Shown: positions 22,882-31,377 of the stretch, in pieces
How the letters are laid out: the number at the start of each line of letters is the position of its first letter
Position numbering within the stretch: the stretch's first letter is position 1
From: Collinsella sp.
GTDB taxonomy: Bacteria > Actinomycetota > Coriobacteriia > Coriobacteriales > Coriobacteriaceae
Reading direction: 5' to 3'
Length of the DNA stretch: 41,704 nt
Assembly: GCA_031295385.1 (NCBI GenBank)
Contig: JAUMOL010000020.1
Coordinates: forward strand, 1 to 41,704
Notes under the pieces: generated by a model
What the model was told of the DNA's origin: nothing
What the model saw: the letters and a program-made list of their open reading frames with translations, nothing else
The model's database searches: none
Made by a program: the position numbers and the translations under genes

Positions 22882-24660
22882 CTAGTCGAGGTTCTCGCGG
22901 AGCCACTTGATGGCGCCAGCGGGGTCGCGGGTAAGGTCGATATATTCCTTACCGCGGGGAGCGAGCAGCTTAATGCCCAGACGATCGGTGTCGGCCTTCA
23001 TGTCGTTGTAGTAGCTACGAACCTGCGGGGCGAGCACGATGACGTCGTACTGATCCATGATGGCGGTGTGCTGGCCATAGGCGCCTGCGGAGGAAGCGAT
23101 GTTCTCTCCGGTCTGCGCGGCACCTTCCTTGATGGCGTTGGCAAGCATGGCAGAGGTGCCGGCGCCGGCGCACAGGACGAGGACTTTCAGGCCGTCGACA
23201 TCCTTCTTAGCGGATGCATCGGCAGCGGGCTCGGGCTGATCGGCGACAGGCTCGCTGTCGGCGGCGGCAGCGGTCGTCTCGACGGAAGCGGTCGTCTGCT
23301 CAACAGCGGGCGCAGAGGTGCTGGCGGCGATGGTGGAAGCACCATCGGACTCAAGACCCAGCTCGGCGGCGCGCTCGGCCTCCTGGTCGCAGAGCAGCTT
23401 ATCGTATGCCTTCAAGAACGGCAGGTAGATGATGGCGTCCAGCAAGATGATGATCGCGACAAATACCAGGGCGATAAGCTGGAAGTTCGTGGTGATGAAG
23501 ATGCCGATGGGGGCAGGGGTAGCCCAAGGCACCACGAAGGAGAAGCCGTTCATGCCCACGTTGTCGATAAAGAACTTGGCAACACTTACGTTGACGCAGC
23601 CGGCGGCAACAAAGGGGATGAGCATGTAGGGGTTAAGGATCATCGGCGCGCCAAAGAGCAGCGGTTCGTTGACGGCGAAGGCAACAGGAACGATCGAGGC
23701 CTTACCGACGGCTTTGAGCTGCTTGGACTTCATAAAGAGAATCAGCAGAAGCGGCACGATGAACGTGGCGCCGGTGCCGCCGAACTCACCCACGAGCGAC
23801 ATGTTAAAGGTGAGGGAGTGGGCGGGGTGGCCGCCGGCCAGCAGAACCTGCAGGTTCTCAGCCTGGTTGGCAAGACGGATGGGGTCGATGCCCGGCTGGA
23901 CAATCGAGGGGCCGTGGACGCCGATGAACCAGAAGAACGCGGTGGCTGCCTGGATAAGGATAAGGCCAGGATAGGTTTCTGCCGCAGTGAAGAGCGGGGA
24001 GAGCAGCTTGATGAGCAGCTCGGAGAACGGAACGCCCATGAGGTTGCGCACGACAACATCGATGATGCCGCAGATGATGACAGCGCCGCCAAAGGGGATG
24101 ATGTCGCGGAAGTTCTGAGCGATGGCGCCCGGAACCTCCTTGGGCAGCTTAATGGTCAGATCGCGCGAGACGCAGAACTTATAGACCCACACGGTAATGA
24201 ACGCGGCGATATAGGCCGAGAACAGACCGCGCGTACCCATGCTGGTGCAATCGAAGACCGAAAGCTCGGAGCCGTTGAACTTGGTGGTGAACTGCGTAAC
24301 AGCGAGCAGCAGCATGCTGCACTGGGCGGCAACCATGGTGGAGCCGTCGTTGAGCACCTTGCCGGCGGGCATGCGACGGTTCATGGAAGCCGTAAAGTTC
24401 TTGGCGGTGGTGCCGGCAACCATGATGCCCATGACGCCCATGGTGAAGTTGTACAGCTTGTTGCACCAGTCGATGAGCGGCTGGGGCAACGTGATGCCAA
24501 CGACGCCGGGAAGGGTGGCGATCAGCAGAAAGATCGAAGAGGTAAGGACAATGGGCATGCACCCAAGGAATCCGTCCTTAATGGCCTGGAGGTAGACGTT
24601 CCTCGAGATCTTCTCAAAGAACGGTTGATGCTTTTCGAGCATCTTTACGATGGCGTCCAT
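22882..24660 (-). CDS. PTS lactose-family EIICB permease, LacE-like (cassette 1)
   Basis: A 592-residue transporter: EIIC membrane domain to about residue 425 (FIGVHGPSIVQPGID; sugar-site AVNEPLLFGAPMILNP), then a long Ala/Thr/Val/Asp-rich linker (about residues 440-485). The EIIB domain follows, with phosphorylated Cys497 in VLVLCAGAGTSA. It transports a disaccharide and phosphorylates it during entry. First gene of the leftward cassette; divergent from its LacI regulator at 24936. LacI-type operators at 24762-24806 lie about 100 bases upstream of its start. No EIIA is nearby; LacF at 36235 is the likely donor. Confidence 0.92.
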   Translation of the reverse strand: MDAIVKMLEKHQPFFEKISRNVYLQAIKDGFLGCMPIVLTSSIFLLIATLPGVVGITLPQPLIDWCNKLYNFTMGVMGIMVAGTTAKNFTASMNRRMPAGKVLNDGSTMVAAQCSMLLLAVTQFTTKFNGSELSVFDCTSMGTRGLFSAYIAAFITVWVYKFCVSRDLTIKLPKEVPGAIAQNFRDIIPFGGAVIICGIIDVVVRNLMGVPFSELLIKLLSPLFTAAETYPGLILIQAATAFFWFIGVHGPSIVQPGIDPIRLANQAENLQVLLAGGHPAHSLTFNMSLVGEFGGTGATFIVPLLLILFMKSKQLKAVGKASIVPVAFAVNEPLLFGAPMILNPYMLIPFVAAGCVNVSVAKFFIDNVGMNGFSFVVPWATPAPIGIFITTNFQLIALVFVAIIILLDAIIYLPFLKAYDKLLCDQEAERAAELGLESDGASTIAASTSAPAVEQTTASVETTAAAADSEPVADQPEPAADASAKKDVDGLKVLVLCAGAGTSAMLANAIKEGAAQTGENIASSAGAYGQHTAIMDQYDVIVLAPQVRSYYNDMKADTDRLGIKLLAPRGKEYIDLTRDPAGAIKWLRENLD

Positions 24661-24761
24661 AGAGCTCCTTTGCTACTTGATGCGCGATGCATGTGGATGG
24701 AACTGGTCGTCGATGGATGGTCAGGACTGCCCGGAAACCTTCCTGCTTAAGGAAGGCATTG

Positions 24762-24806
24762 CGAAATGACAACGTTGTCATTTCGTTAATGACAACGTAA
24801 GACATT
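24762..24806. promoter_or_regulatory. Operators of LacI regulator 1
   Basis: A perfect 24-bp palindrome (24762-24785) centred on ATGACAACGTTGTCAT is followed by a second, imperfect copy, AATGACAACGTAAGACATT (24788-24806). The central CG dinucleotides are 23 bp apart. The ACGT-type centre and size are typical of LacI-family sites. They lie between the EIICB gene and the divergent lacI-type gene. Confidence 0.8.
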
Positions 24807-24830
24807 TTTGGAAGAGCAACAAGGATATAC

Positions 24831-24862
24831 GGGTGAGCGGTCGATATTGTCCGGTAAACGGT
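24831..24862 (+). promoter_or_regulatory. Direct-repeat motif, 21-bp spacing, cassette 1
   Basis: GGGTGAGCGGT (24831-24841) and CGGTAAACGGT (24852-24862) start exactly 21 bp apart, about 57 bp on the far side of the LacI operator from the EIICB gene. Confidence 0.55.
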
Positions 24863-24935
24863 TGATTTATCAGTCAGGCAGGTAGTGTATGCTAGAACGC
24901 AAAAAACAAGCGATGCAAGACCGACTGGAGAAGTA

Positions 24936-25946
24936 GTGGCAACGATGGATAAGAAAAATGTCTCAATGAATGATGTGGCAGTTGCCGCGGGTGTTTCTCT
25001 CAAGACGGTTTCGCGTGTGATCAACGAGCCCGGTAGCGTGCGAGAGTCGACACGCGATAAGGTCCATTCCGCAATGGAAGCGCTCGGGTTTCGAACCAAC
25101 TTTGCCGCGCGTTCGCTCAAGTTGGGCCGTTACGGGTGCATCGGCGTGGTGCTGTTCCACTTGTCGGGCGGTGCCGTGGACATGATTGACGGTATCGCAG
25201 ATGCCGCCGAAGAACGCGGCTTTGCGCTCACGATGATCAAAAAGCGGGCGGGGGAGAAGATGACCCTTGCCGAAGCGGCGCGTAGGATGTCGCAGCTGCC
25301 TGTTGATGGCATGATCTTCAACCTGCGTCAGATGGTCGATGACTTTGATACTTTTGAGGCACCGAAAGACCTCAAGACGGTGATTATCACACCGATGGAA
25401 CATCCTACCTGCTCCACCGTCAGTGACGACCAAGAGGGCGGCGCGCGCATGGCGTGCGAGTACTTCTTGAATCACGGGCACAAGAACGTGTACTTCGTCT
25501 CTGGTAAGAAAGAAGCGCTGTCGAGCCAGTGCCGTATGAAAGGTTGGCGAGCGGCACTCGAGGCGCGTGGCATTGAGCCGCCCGAGCCTCTGCAAGGCGA
25601 TTGGAATGCGGATAGTGGCTATGCTGCGGGCCTTGTGCTTGCCGATAAACCCGATTGCACGGCGGTCCTCGCGGCTAACGACTGCATGGCAAACGGCGTG
25701 ATGATGGCTTTACGTGACAAAGGGCTCAGTGTGCCCGACGACGTGTCCGTGATCGGCTTCGACGATGAGCTCTACAAGACGATTCCCAACTCGATTCTGA
25801 CGTCGGTGAAGTTTCGCCACCGCGAGCTGGGCGTCCGTGCGCTTAATGAGGTCGTCGCAGGTCTGGAAGCCCCGAGCTCCAGAAGCCGTACGCTTGTCTC
25901 GGGTGTGCTGGTCGAGCGTTCCAGCGTGAAAGACCTACGGGCGTAG
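24936..25946 (+). CDS. LacI-family repressor 1
   Basis: A 336-residue regulator. HTH: VSMNDVAVAAGVSLKTVSRV, with recognition residues Leu-Lys before TVSRV, and hinge helix FAARSLK. The periplasmic-binding-like sensor domain follows (GCIGVVLFHL, GMIFNL, VSDDQEGGARMACEYFL, VLAANDCMANGVMMAL, VSVIGFDDELY). The GTG at 24936 was chosen because GGAG lies five bases before it; an ATG three codons later and one 17 codons earlier are alternatives. Divergent from the EIICB/GH1 cassette that it probably represses. Repeat array C and a bidirectional terminator follow. Confidence 0.9.
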   Translation: MATMDKKNVSMNDVAVAAGVSLKTVSRVINEPGSVRESTRDKVHSAMEALGFRTNFAARSLKLGRYGCIGVVLFHLSGGAVDMIDGIADAAEERGFALTMIKKRAGEKMTLAEAARRMSQLPVDGMIFNLRQMVDDFDTFEAPKDLKTVIITPMEHPTCSTVSDDQEGGARMACEYFLNHGHKNVYFVSGKKEALSSQCRMKGWRAALEARGIEPPEPLQGDWNADSGYAAGLVLADKPDCTAVLAANDCMANGVMMALRDKGLSVPDDVSVIGFDDELYKTIPNSILTSVKFRHRELGVRALNEVVAGLEAPSSRSRTLVSGVLVERSSVKDLRA

Positions 25947-25963
25947 ACGTGCTCGGCCTGTTC

Positions 25964-26258
25964 GTCTCAATCTGTAACAGGTAGGGCCGAAAATCTCAGC
26001 TAGATGTTACAGATTGAGATTTTGGCCCGGCCTATTCCGTTTGTCTCAATCTGTAACAGCTAGGACCCAAAAACTCGGCTAGATGTTACAGATCTAGATT
26101 GATTGGATTGACCCATCTGTTTGTCTCGATCTGTAACATCTAAGCGGTCAAAAGCGGTCTACATGTTACAGATTGAGATTTTCGGCTTGGCCTGTGCGTT
26201 CACCTCGATCTGTAACAGCTGGGACCCAAAAACTCGGCTAGATGTTACAGATTAAGAT
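25964..26258. repeat. Palindromic repeat array C (four 57-bp units)
   Basis: Units start at 25964, 26043, 26123 and 26202 (steps of 79, 80 and 79). The first spacer is nearly identical to the first spacer of array A (GGCCTATTCCGTTT), so spacers belong to the repeat. Located 17 bases after the LacI stop and before the bidirectional terminator at 26286. Confidence 0.95.
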
Positions 26259-26285
26259 GAACAGGAGGACGGGTGCGGTCTAAAC

Positions 26286-26330
26286 AAAATGGCCCGCGCA
26301 TCACGCATCGATGCACGGGCCATTTTTTTT
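26286..26330. terminator. Bidirectional terminator between LacI 1 and cassette 2
   Basis: AAAATGGCCCG (26286-26296) and CGGGCCATTTT (26316-26326) flank a loop that contains an additional GCATC/GATGC pair. Runs of T follow on both strands. Confidence 0.85.
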
Positions 26331-26357
26331 CTGCGAGCGGCAGGTGGCGTCAGCGTC

Positions 26358-28118
26358 TTATGCCTCGAGGTTTTCCTCGATCCAGGCGACGGCACCCTTG
26401 GGATCCTTAGTGAGGTCGATGTACTGTTTGCCCTTGGGCGACAGCAGCGTGATGCCCAGGCGGTCGGTGTCGGCCTTCATCTCGTTGTAATAGGTGCGAA
26501 CCTGCGGAGCCAGGACGATGACGTTGTACTGGTCCATGATGGCGTAGTGGCTGCCGTAGGCACCGGCGTTGGCGGTAATGTCGATGCCCAGCTCGTCGGC
26601 GCCTTCCTTAAGCGCGTTGGCGAGCAGTGCAGAGGTGCCGGCGCCAGCGCACAGAACCAGAACCCTCAGATCCTTGCCCTTAAGGGCGGACGGAGCTGCG
26701 GAGGCCTCAGTGGCAGAAGCGGTCTCGACAACAGGAGCCTCAACGGCGGGGGCGGCAGCGGTCTTGACGGCCTTGGTCTCCTCGGCCTCTTCTTCGGCCA
26801 GGGTCTCGGCCTCCTGCTTGCACAGGACGTTGTCGTAGGCCTTGCAGAACGGGTAGTAGATTAAGAAGTCAACGACCAGCAGGACGACAACCAGGACCAG
26901 AGAGATCGGCTGGAAGTTGGTGTCGATGAAGGTGCCGATCGGTCCGGGGAGTGCCCACGGCATGGCATAGATAAAGCCGTTCATGCCCAAAAAGTCGATG
27001 AAGAACTTACCAATGAGGACGTTGGCCACGGGGGCAAACAGGAACGGGATCAGGAAGTACGGGTTGAGGATGATGGGCGCGGCGAACAGCAGCGGTTCGT
27101 TGACGGCGAACATCACGGGTACGACAGAGGCTTTGCCGACGGCCTTGAGCTGCTTGGAGCGCATAAAGAGCAGGAAGATGATCGGGACAATGAACGTGGC
27201 GCCGGTGCCGCCGAGTTCGCCGATGTAGTTACCGAAGTTCTCGGTCAGGGCGAGGGCGGGGTGACCGCCGGCCTGCAGCGTGGCGAGGTTGGTGGTGATG
27301 TTGCCAAACAGCGCGGCGTTGAGGGCAGGCTTAACGACCGAGGGGCCGTGGATGCCCATGAACCAGAACAGCGGGATCATGAACCAGATGAGGGCGAGGC
27401 CGGCGTAGGAATCGGCAGCGGCGAACAGCGGGCTCACCAGCGTGGAGATGACGTTGGCAAACGGGACGGCCAAGCAGGTGCGGCAGATAATGTCGATGAC
27501 GGCGACAAACAGGATGGAGAAGCTGAAGGCGAAGATGTCGCGGAAGTTCTGGGCGATGGCGCCGGGGACTTCTTTGGGCAGCTTGATGGTGATGTCTCGC
27601 TTAATGCAGAAGGCATAGATGTTGACCGTGGCAAATGCGGCGACAAAGGAGCTCAGTAGGCCCTTGGTGCCCATGTTGTCGGTAAAGAACACCGAGACAT
27701 CGGCGCCGTCGATCTTGGCACTCGTCTGGGTAACGGCCAAGATGAGCATAGCGCACATGGCGGCGACCATGGTGCTCGTGGCGTTGATGGCCTTGCCGGC
27801 AGGCATGCGGCGGTTCTTGGAGCCGGTCAGCGCGCTTGCGGTGGTGCCGGCGACCATGATGCCCACGACGCCCATCGTGAAGTTATAAACCTTGTTGCAG
27901 AAGTTCACGACGTCGACGTTCCACCAGTCGGGCAGCGTAAAGCCGCCGACCGTGGCGACAACGCCCGGCAGGGTCGAAATAAGCAGGAAGACAGAAGAAG
28001 ACAGGATGATGGGCATTGCTGCCAAAAAGCCGTCTTTAATGGCCTGAAGGTAGATGTTCTTAGAGACCTTGTCGAAGTACGGCTGACCTTTCTCCAAGAA
28101 CTTAACGATCGATTCCAT
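26358..28118 (-). CDS. PTS lactose-family EIICB permease, LacE-like (cassette 2)
   Basis: A 586-residue transporter of the same build as the cassette 1 protein. EIIC has FMGIHGPSVVKPALN and AVNEPLLFAAPIILNP, followed by an Ala/Glu/Val-rich linker (about residues 430-480) and EIIB with Cys490 in VLVLCAGAGTSA. In this cassette it is the second gene, 176 bases behind the GH1 gene, the reverse of cassettes 1 and 3. A long hairpin lies between the two. Both should be driven from the operator region at 29858-29965. LacF is the probable phosphate donor. Confidence 0.92.
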   Translation of the reverse strand: MESIVKFLEKGQPYFDKVSKNIYLQAIKDGFLAAMPIILSSSVFLLISTLPGVVATVGGFTLPDWWNVDVVNFCNKVYNFTMGVVGIMVAGTTASALTGSKNRRMPAGKAINATSTMVAAMCAMLILAVTQTSAKIDGADVSVFFTDNMGTKGLLSSFVAAFATVNIYAFCIKRDITIKLPKEVPGAIAQNFRDIFAFSFSILFVAVIDIICRTCLAVPFANVISTLVSPLFAAADSYAGLALIWFMIPLFWFMGIHGPSVVKPALNAALFGNITTNLATLQAGGHPALALTENFGNYIGELGGTGATFIVPIIFLLFMRSKQLKAVGKASVVPVMFAVNEPLLFAAPIILNPYFLIPFLFAPVANVLIGKFFIDFLGMNGFIYAMPWALPGPIGTFIDTNFQPISLVLVVVLLVVDFLIYYPFCKAYDNVLCKQEAETLAEEEAEETKAVKTAAAPAVEAPVVETASATEASAAPSALKGKDLRVLVLCAGAGTSALLANALKEGADELGIDITANAGAYGSHYAIMDQYNVIVLAPQVRTYYNEMKADTDRLGITLLSPKGKQYIDLTKDPKGAVAWIEENLEA

Positions 28119-28226
28119 AGTTCACGCTCCTCTTTGCATGAAATCTTAATGGCATGGACGTTGAAAACCTATATGGTCTCCCGCTTGCTAAAAGCCCGGG
28201 TGCAGGCGGGGTCGGTCCCAGGGGGA

Positions 28227-28273
28227 GAGAGGGGAGCGGCTGGGTTTGTATCGCATAGGGCCGCTCCCCTCTC
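28227..28273 (-). other. Intercistronic hairpin between GH1 and EIICB, cassette 2
   Basis: GAGAGGGGAGCGGC (28227-28240) and GCCGCTCCCCTCTC (28260-28273) form a perfect 14-bp stem with a 19-base loop. No U-tract follows it. It would shield the GH1 transcript end or tune expression of the downstream EIICB. Confidence 0.65.
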
Positions 28274-28294
28274 GGGGGAAAGCGAGGCGATGCG

Positions 28295-29737
28295 CTACTG
28301 CGCGTCCGCCATAGTGTCGGCGAGCTCCTTGTACCAGAGTGCCGACTGCTTGATGTAGCGTTTTTGCGTGTCGAAGTCGATGTAGAACAGGCCGTAGCGC
28401 TTGTTATAGCCGTTGGCCCACGAGAACTGGTCCTGCAGGCTCCAGATAAAGTAGCCCTGGACGTCGACGCCCTCGGCGCGCGCCCGGAGCACCTTCTCCA
28501 TGTGCTGGTCGACAAAGTCGATGCGCTCGGGATCGGCGACGATGCCGTTTGCGTCGGGCTCGGGGTCCTTGTGGCCCAGGCCGTTTTCGGTGATATAGAT
28601 GACGGGGAGGTTGGGATAGGTGGCGCTGATGTGCTTGAGCGTGTCGTAGAGGCCTTGCGGGTAGATGAGCCAATCCCAGTCGGTGGTGGGGATACCCGGC
28701 ATATCGACCTGCTGCCCGACGCCCTTAAACTTAAAGCACGAGGTGCCCTTGTCTCCGGTGCCGTTAAAGCTGTTGGTGGACTCGCCATCGTAGGCGGCGA
28801 TAAACGCCGACTGATAGTAGTTGAGGCCGAACATATCGTTGCGGGGCGCCGCCTTGGCGAGCTCCTCCATGTCGCTGTCCTCAACCGTAAGCGTGGCGTT
28901 GTTGGCACGCAGAATCTCGTTGATGAGTGAGAGGGTGCGCGCGGAGTAGTGACCCAGGAAGGCGCCGTCCATGATGAAGTCGGTGTAGAAGGCGTTGTAC
29001 AGGTCGGCGGCGTGCTGGTCGGCGGGCGAGTCTGTGGCAGGATATGCCGGCGTCAGGACGTTGACCATGCCAATGCGTCCGCCCAGGTGCTCGGTCTCGT
29101 CAAGATCCTTATACAGGTTGACGGCGCGGGCGTGGGCAACGAGCTCGTTGTGCTGGCTCTGGATGCCGCTCGTCACATCAAAGTGATGGTTGGGCGGGAA
29201 GTTGCCTTGGATGTATTGGGAGTGCGAGAGGCTGATGAGCTCGTTGATGGTGAACCAATTCTTGACCTCGCGGAACTCGCGGAAGCAGAACTCGGCATAG
29301 CGCACATAGGCGTCGACGGTCTTGCGGTTGAGCCAGTCGCCCTGGTTGAACAGGGCGGCGGGGGAGTCAAAGTGATGCAGGGACACATAGGGCTCGACGC
29401 CATACTTTTTGCAGCAGGCGAACAGCTCGTGGTAGTGCTTAACGCCCTCGGCGAGGGGCTCGGCATCGTCGCCGTTGGGAAAGATGCGGGTCCAGGCGAT
29501 GGACACACGGATGGCGTTGAGTCCATGCTCGGCAGAAAGGCGGATATCCTCCTCGTAGCGGTTGTAGAAATCACTGGCCGGGTCGGGCAAAAAGCGACCC
29601 TGGGCGACAAGGTAATCGTCCCACATGGTCTTACCCTTGCCTGCCACCTTCGTGGAACCTTCCGTTTGGTACGCGGCGGTTGCGGCGCCCCAAACAAAGC
29701 CCTTCGGCAGCTGCTGTACGCGGTTTAGCAAAGACAT
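28295..29737 (-). CDS. GH1 6-phospho-beta-galactosidase, LacG-like (cassette 2)
   Basis: A 480-residue GH1 hydrolase. The acid/base Glu is in TINELI and the nucleophile in ITENGLG. VSLHHFDSP and DWLNRKTVDAY follow LacG. The phosphate-binding Ser-Lys-Tyr set is in DQFSWANGYNKRYG, again with the galactoside-type Trp. It is the most divergent of the three paralogues (an insertion DDAEPLAEG near residue 90, and TPAYPATD in place of the KYPL loop), so its aglycone preference probably differs. The start at 29737 has GAGGG nine bases upstream; an ATG two codons earlier would sit only three bases from it. Confidence 0.87.
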   Translation of the reverse strand: MSLLNRVQQLPKGFVWGAATAAYQTEGSTKVAGKGKTMWDDYLVAQGRFLPDPASDFYNRYEEDIRLSAEHGLNAIRVSIAWTRIFPNGDDAEPLAEGVKHYHELFACCKKYGVEPYVSLHHFDSPAALFNQGDWLNRKTVDAYVRYAEFCFREFREVKNWFTINELISLSHSQYIQGNFPPNHHFDVTSGIQSQHNELVAHARAVNLYKDLDETEHLGGRIGMVNVLTPAYPATDSPADQHAADLYNAFYTDFIMDGAFLGHYSARTLSLINEILRANNATLTVEDSDMEELAKAAPRNDMFGLNYYQSAFIAAYDGESTNSFNGTGDKGTSCFKFKGVGQQVDMPGIPTTDWDWLIYPQGLYDTLKHISATYPNLPVIYITENGLGHKDPEPDANGIVADPERIDFVDQHMEKVLRARAEGVDVQGYFIWSLQDQFSWANGYNKRYGLFYIDFDTQKRYIKQSALWYKELADTMADAQ

Positions 29738-29857
29738 ATGCATACACCCTCTCGTCTCGCTGTTCGATATTGTGCGTTTGCGCTCAGGAGGCTCCCTGGT
29801 TAGCGTTCAGCGGTGAAAAAGCCCGATAAACACTATCTTAAAATGATTAGAACCAAA

Positions 29858-29895
29858 ATGAGCACGTGAACATTTGACAATGAGCACGTTAACAT
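29858..29895. promoter_or_regulatory. Operators of LacI regulator 2
   Basis: ATGAGCACGTGAACAT (29858-29873) and ATGAGCACGTTAACAT (29880-29895) have CG centres 22 bp apart. A third related site, ATGAGCACGTTATCGAT (30012-30028), lies just before the lacI-type gene. All share ATGAGCACGT and differ from the operators of the other two cassettes. Confidence 0.75.
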
Positions 29896-29933
29896 CCGGC
29901 TGGGATGTATAGAAACAAAACAACTTCAAACAG

Positions 29934-29965
29934 CCGCGAACGGTTGTATTTGTTCGGTAAGCGGT
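29934..29965 (+). promoter_or_regulatory. Direct-repeat motif, 21-bp spacing, cassette 2
   Basis: CCGCGAACGGT (29934-29944) and CGGTAAGCGGT (29955-29965) start exactly 21 bp apart and lie 39 bases beyond the LacI 2 operators. Confidence 0.55.
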
Positions 29966-30011
29966 TTTGATTGACAGAAGTTTTCATGTTGTGGTATATG
30001 GCTCGGGTATC

Positions 30012-30028
30012 ATGAGCACGTTATCGAT
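30012..30028. promoter_or_regulatory. Third LacI 2 operator, in front of its own gene
   Basis: ATGAGCACGTTATCGAT repeats the half-site ATGAGCACGTTA of the two sites at 29858-29895. Being 51 bases before the regulator's start codon it would allow autoregulation or looping over 132 bp. Confidence 0.6.
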
Positions 30029-30078
30029 GTATGTACGATGCGCCATGGGCGCGGGGAATAGTTGGGAAGCAGGTTAGC

Positions 30079-31116
30079 GTGGAAGGCATGGCTCAGCAGA
30101 CAAGGAATGGTCATTCGGCGAGCGCGGCAGAGGTTGCGGCGCTCGCTGGCGTGAGCCGCCAGACTGTGTCTCGCGTGGTCAACGGTATGCCCAACGTGAC
30201 GGAAAAGACGCGCAAGCGTGTGCTGGCCGCCATGGAAGAGCTGGGCTTTCGTCCCAATTTTGCTGGAGCGGCGTTGCGCGGCGGGTCGTATCGTTCTATT
30301 GGCCTGTGCATGTACAACATCACACGTGTCGGTAACCTGGCGACGCTCGAGGGTATCATGCAAGCGGCGCGCGAGCACGATTTTGCCGTCACTATGATCG
30401 AGATGGGCGGCGACAAGCCCTATACACTTGCCGATGCCTCGCGCCGCATGGTCGAGCGACCCGTCGACGGCATGATTCTCAACATGAACCGCATGGCTCC
30501 CGATTTTGAGGAGTTTGTTCCCCAGCCGGGAGTGCGAACGGTCATCCTGTCCATGTATGCGCATCCGCGCTGCACGACGATCGACTCCGACCAGTATGGT
30601 TCGTGCGAGCTGTTGACCAATTATCTGCTGGAACATGGTCACTCGAATATGCGGTTTGTGGCGGGTCCGGAAAACTCGATTTCCTCGCGTTTTCGTGAGG
30701 CCGGTTGGCGCGATACGCTGGGTCGTGCTCATGTCGATGCCGCTCCGATGCTGCGTGGCGATTGGAGTGCGGACAGTGGGTACGCCATGGGCGAGCGGAT
30801 TGCGGCCGAGGTGCTTGCCGGCGGGTCGCAGGCGCCGACTGCCGTGCTTGCGGCAAATGACCAGATGGCGCTGGGCGTTATCGCCGCGCTCGAGAACGCG
30901 GGCCTGTCCGTGCCCGACGACGTGAGCGTGGTTGGTATCGACGACGCACTCGAGGGACTTGTTCCTCACAATCGGCTGACGACGCTGCGATTTGATTTGC
31001 GCGGTGTCGGTAAGCTTGCGTTTGAGGCGGCGATTGGAGAGAGCTCGTCTATCGAGGCGATTCATGTGCCGAGTACGCTGGTCGAACGCTCGACTGTTAG
31101 GGACATACGGGGTTAG
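30079..31116 (+). CDS. LacI-family repressor 2
   Basis: A 345-residue regulator. HTH: SAAEVAALAGVSRQTVSRV, recognition residues Arg-Gln, hinge helix FAGAALR. Sensor domain motifs are SIGLCMYNI, GMILNMNRM, TIDSDQYGSCELLTNYLLEH, VLAANDQMALGVIAAL and VSVVGIDDALEG. The GTG at 30079 has AGG six bases upstream and is preferred to an ATG three codons later that sits one base from a GGAAGG. Divergent from cassette 2. It is followed by array D, in the same position as array C after repressor 1. Confidence 0.9.
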   Translation: MEGMAQQTRNGHSASAAEVAALAGVSRQTVSRVVNGMPNVTEKTRKRVLAAMEELGFRPNFAGAALRGGSYRSIGLCMYNITRVGNLATLEGIMQAAREHDFAVTMIEMGGDKPYTLADASRRMVERPVDGMILNMNRMAPDFEEFVPQPGVRTVILSMYAHPRCTTIDSDQYGSCELLTNYLLEHGHSNMRFVAGPENSISSRFREAGWRDTLGRAHVDAAPMLRGDWSADSGYAMGERIAAEVLAGGSQAPTAVLAANDQMALGVIAALENAGLSVPDDVSVVGIDDALEGLVPHNRLTTLRFDLRGVGKLAFEAAIGESSSIEAIHVPSTLVERSTVRDIRG

Positions 31117-31130
31117 GTCCTACTCCGTTT

Positions 31131-31268
31131 GTCTCGATTTGTAACAGGTAGACGGTCAAAAGCGGGCTACGTGTTACAGATTTAGATTCTTCGGAAAGAG
31201 CAATCCTGTTCGTCTCAATCTGTAACAGCTAGGACCAAAAAACTCAGCTAGATGTTACAGATTGAGAC
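31131..31268. repeat. Palindromic repeat array D (two 57-bp units)
   Basis: Units start at 31131 and 31212 (81 bp apart, 24-base spacer). The first has the loop type with TCAAAAGC and the second the type with CCAAAAAACTC, the same alternation as in array A. It lies 14 bases after the LacI 2 stop, in the convergent gap before the GH1 gene of cassette 3. Confidence 0.93.
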
Positions 31269-31284
31269 GAACGGCTTCCGACCT

Positions 31285-31332
31285 GAACAAAAAGGTCGGG
31301 GACGGCGCGCCGTGTGACGTGCCGCCCCCGGC
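31285..31332 (-). terminator. Terminator of cassette 3 (GH1 side)
   Basis: On the minus strand GGGGGCGGC pairs with GCCGTCCCC (one mismatch) across a loop that itself can fold (GGCGCGCC), followed by GACCTTTTTG. A smaller plus-strand hairpin, CCGACCT/AGGTCGG at 31278-31299, overlaps it. Confidence 0.6.
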
Positions 31333-31377
31333 TGAGAAATGGGGACAGGTTATGTGAGCGGGCAACCCCGCCAGTCA

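Noticed and set aside
21850..24750. A 966-codon open frame on the plus strand
   Set aside because: It is the complement of the GH1 and EIICB genes of cassette 1, whose catalytic and membrane motifs are complete on the minus strand. Its product is Gly/Asp/Val-rich with no recognisable domain, as expected from the antisense frame of GC-rich codons.
14987..26258. CRISPR arrays, because of regular repeat and spacer periodicity
   Set aside because: Repeat units are 57 bp and strongly palindromic, spacers are similar to each other and even shared between arrays, arrays have only two to four units, and no cas gene is present.
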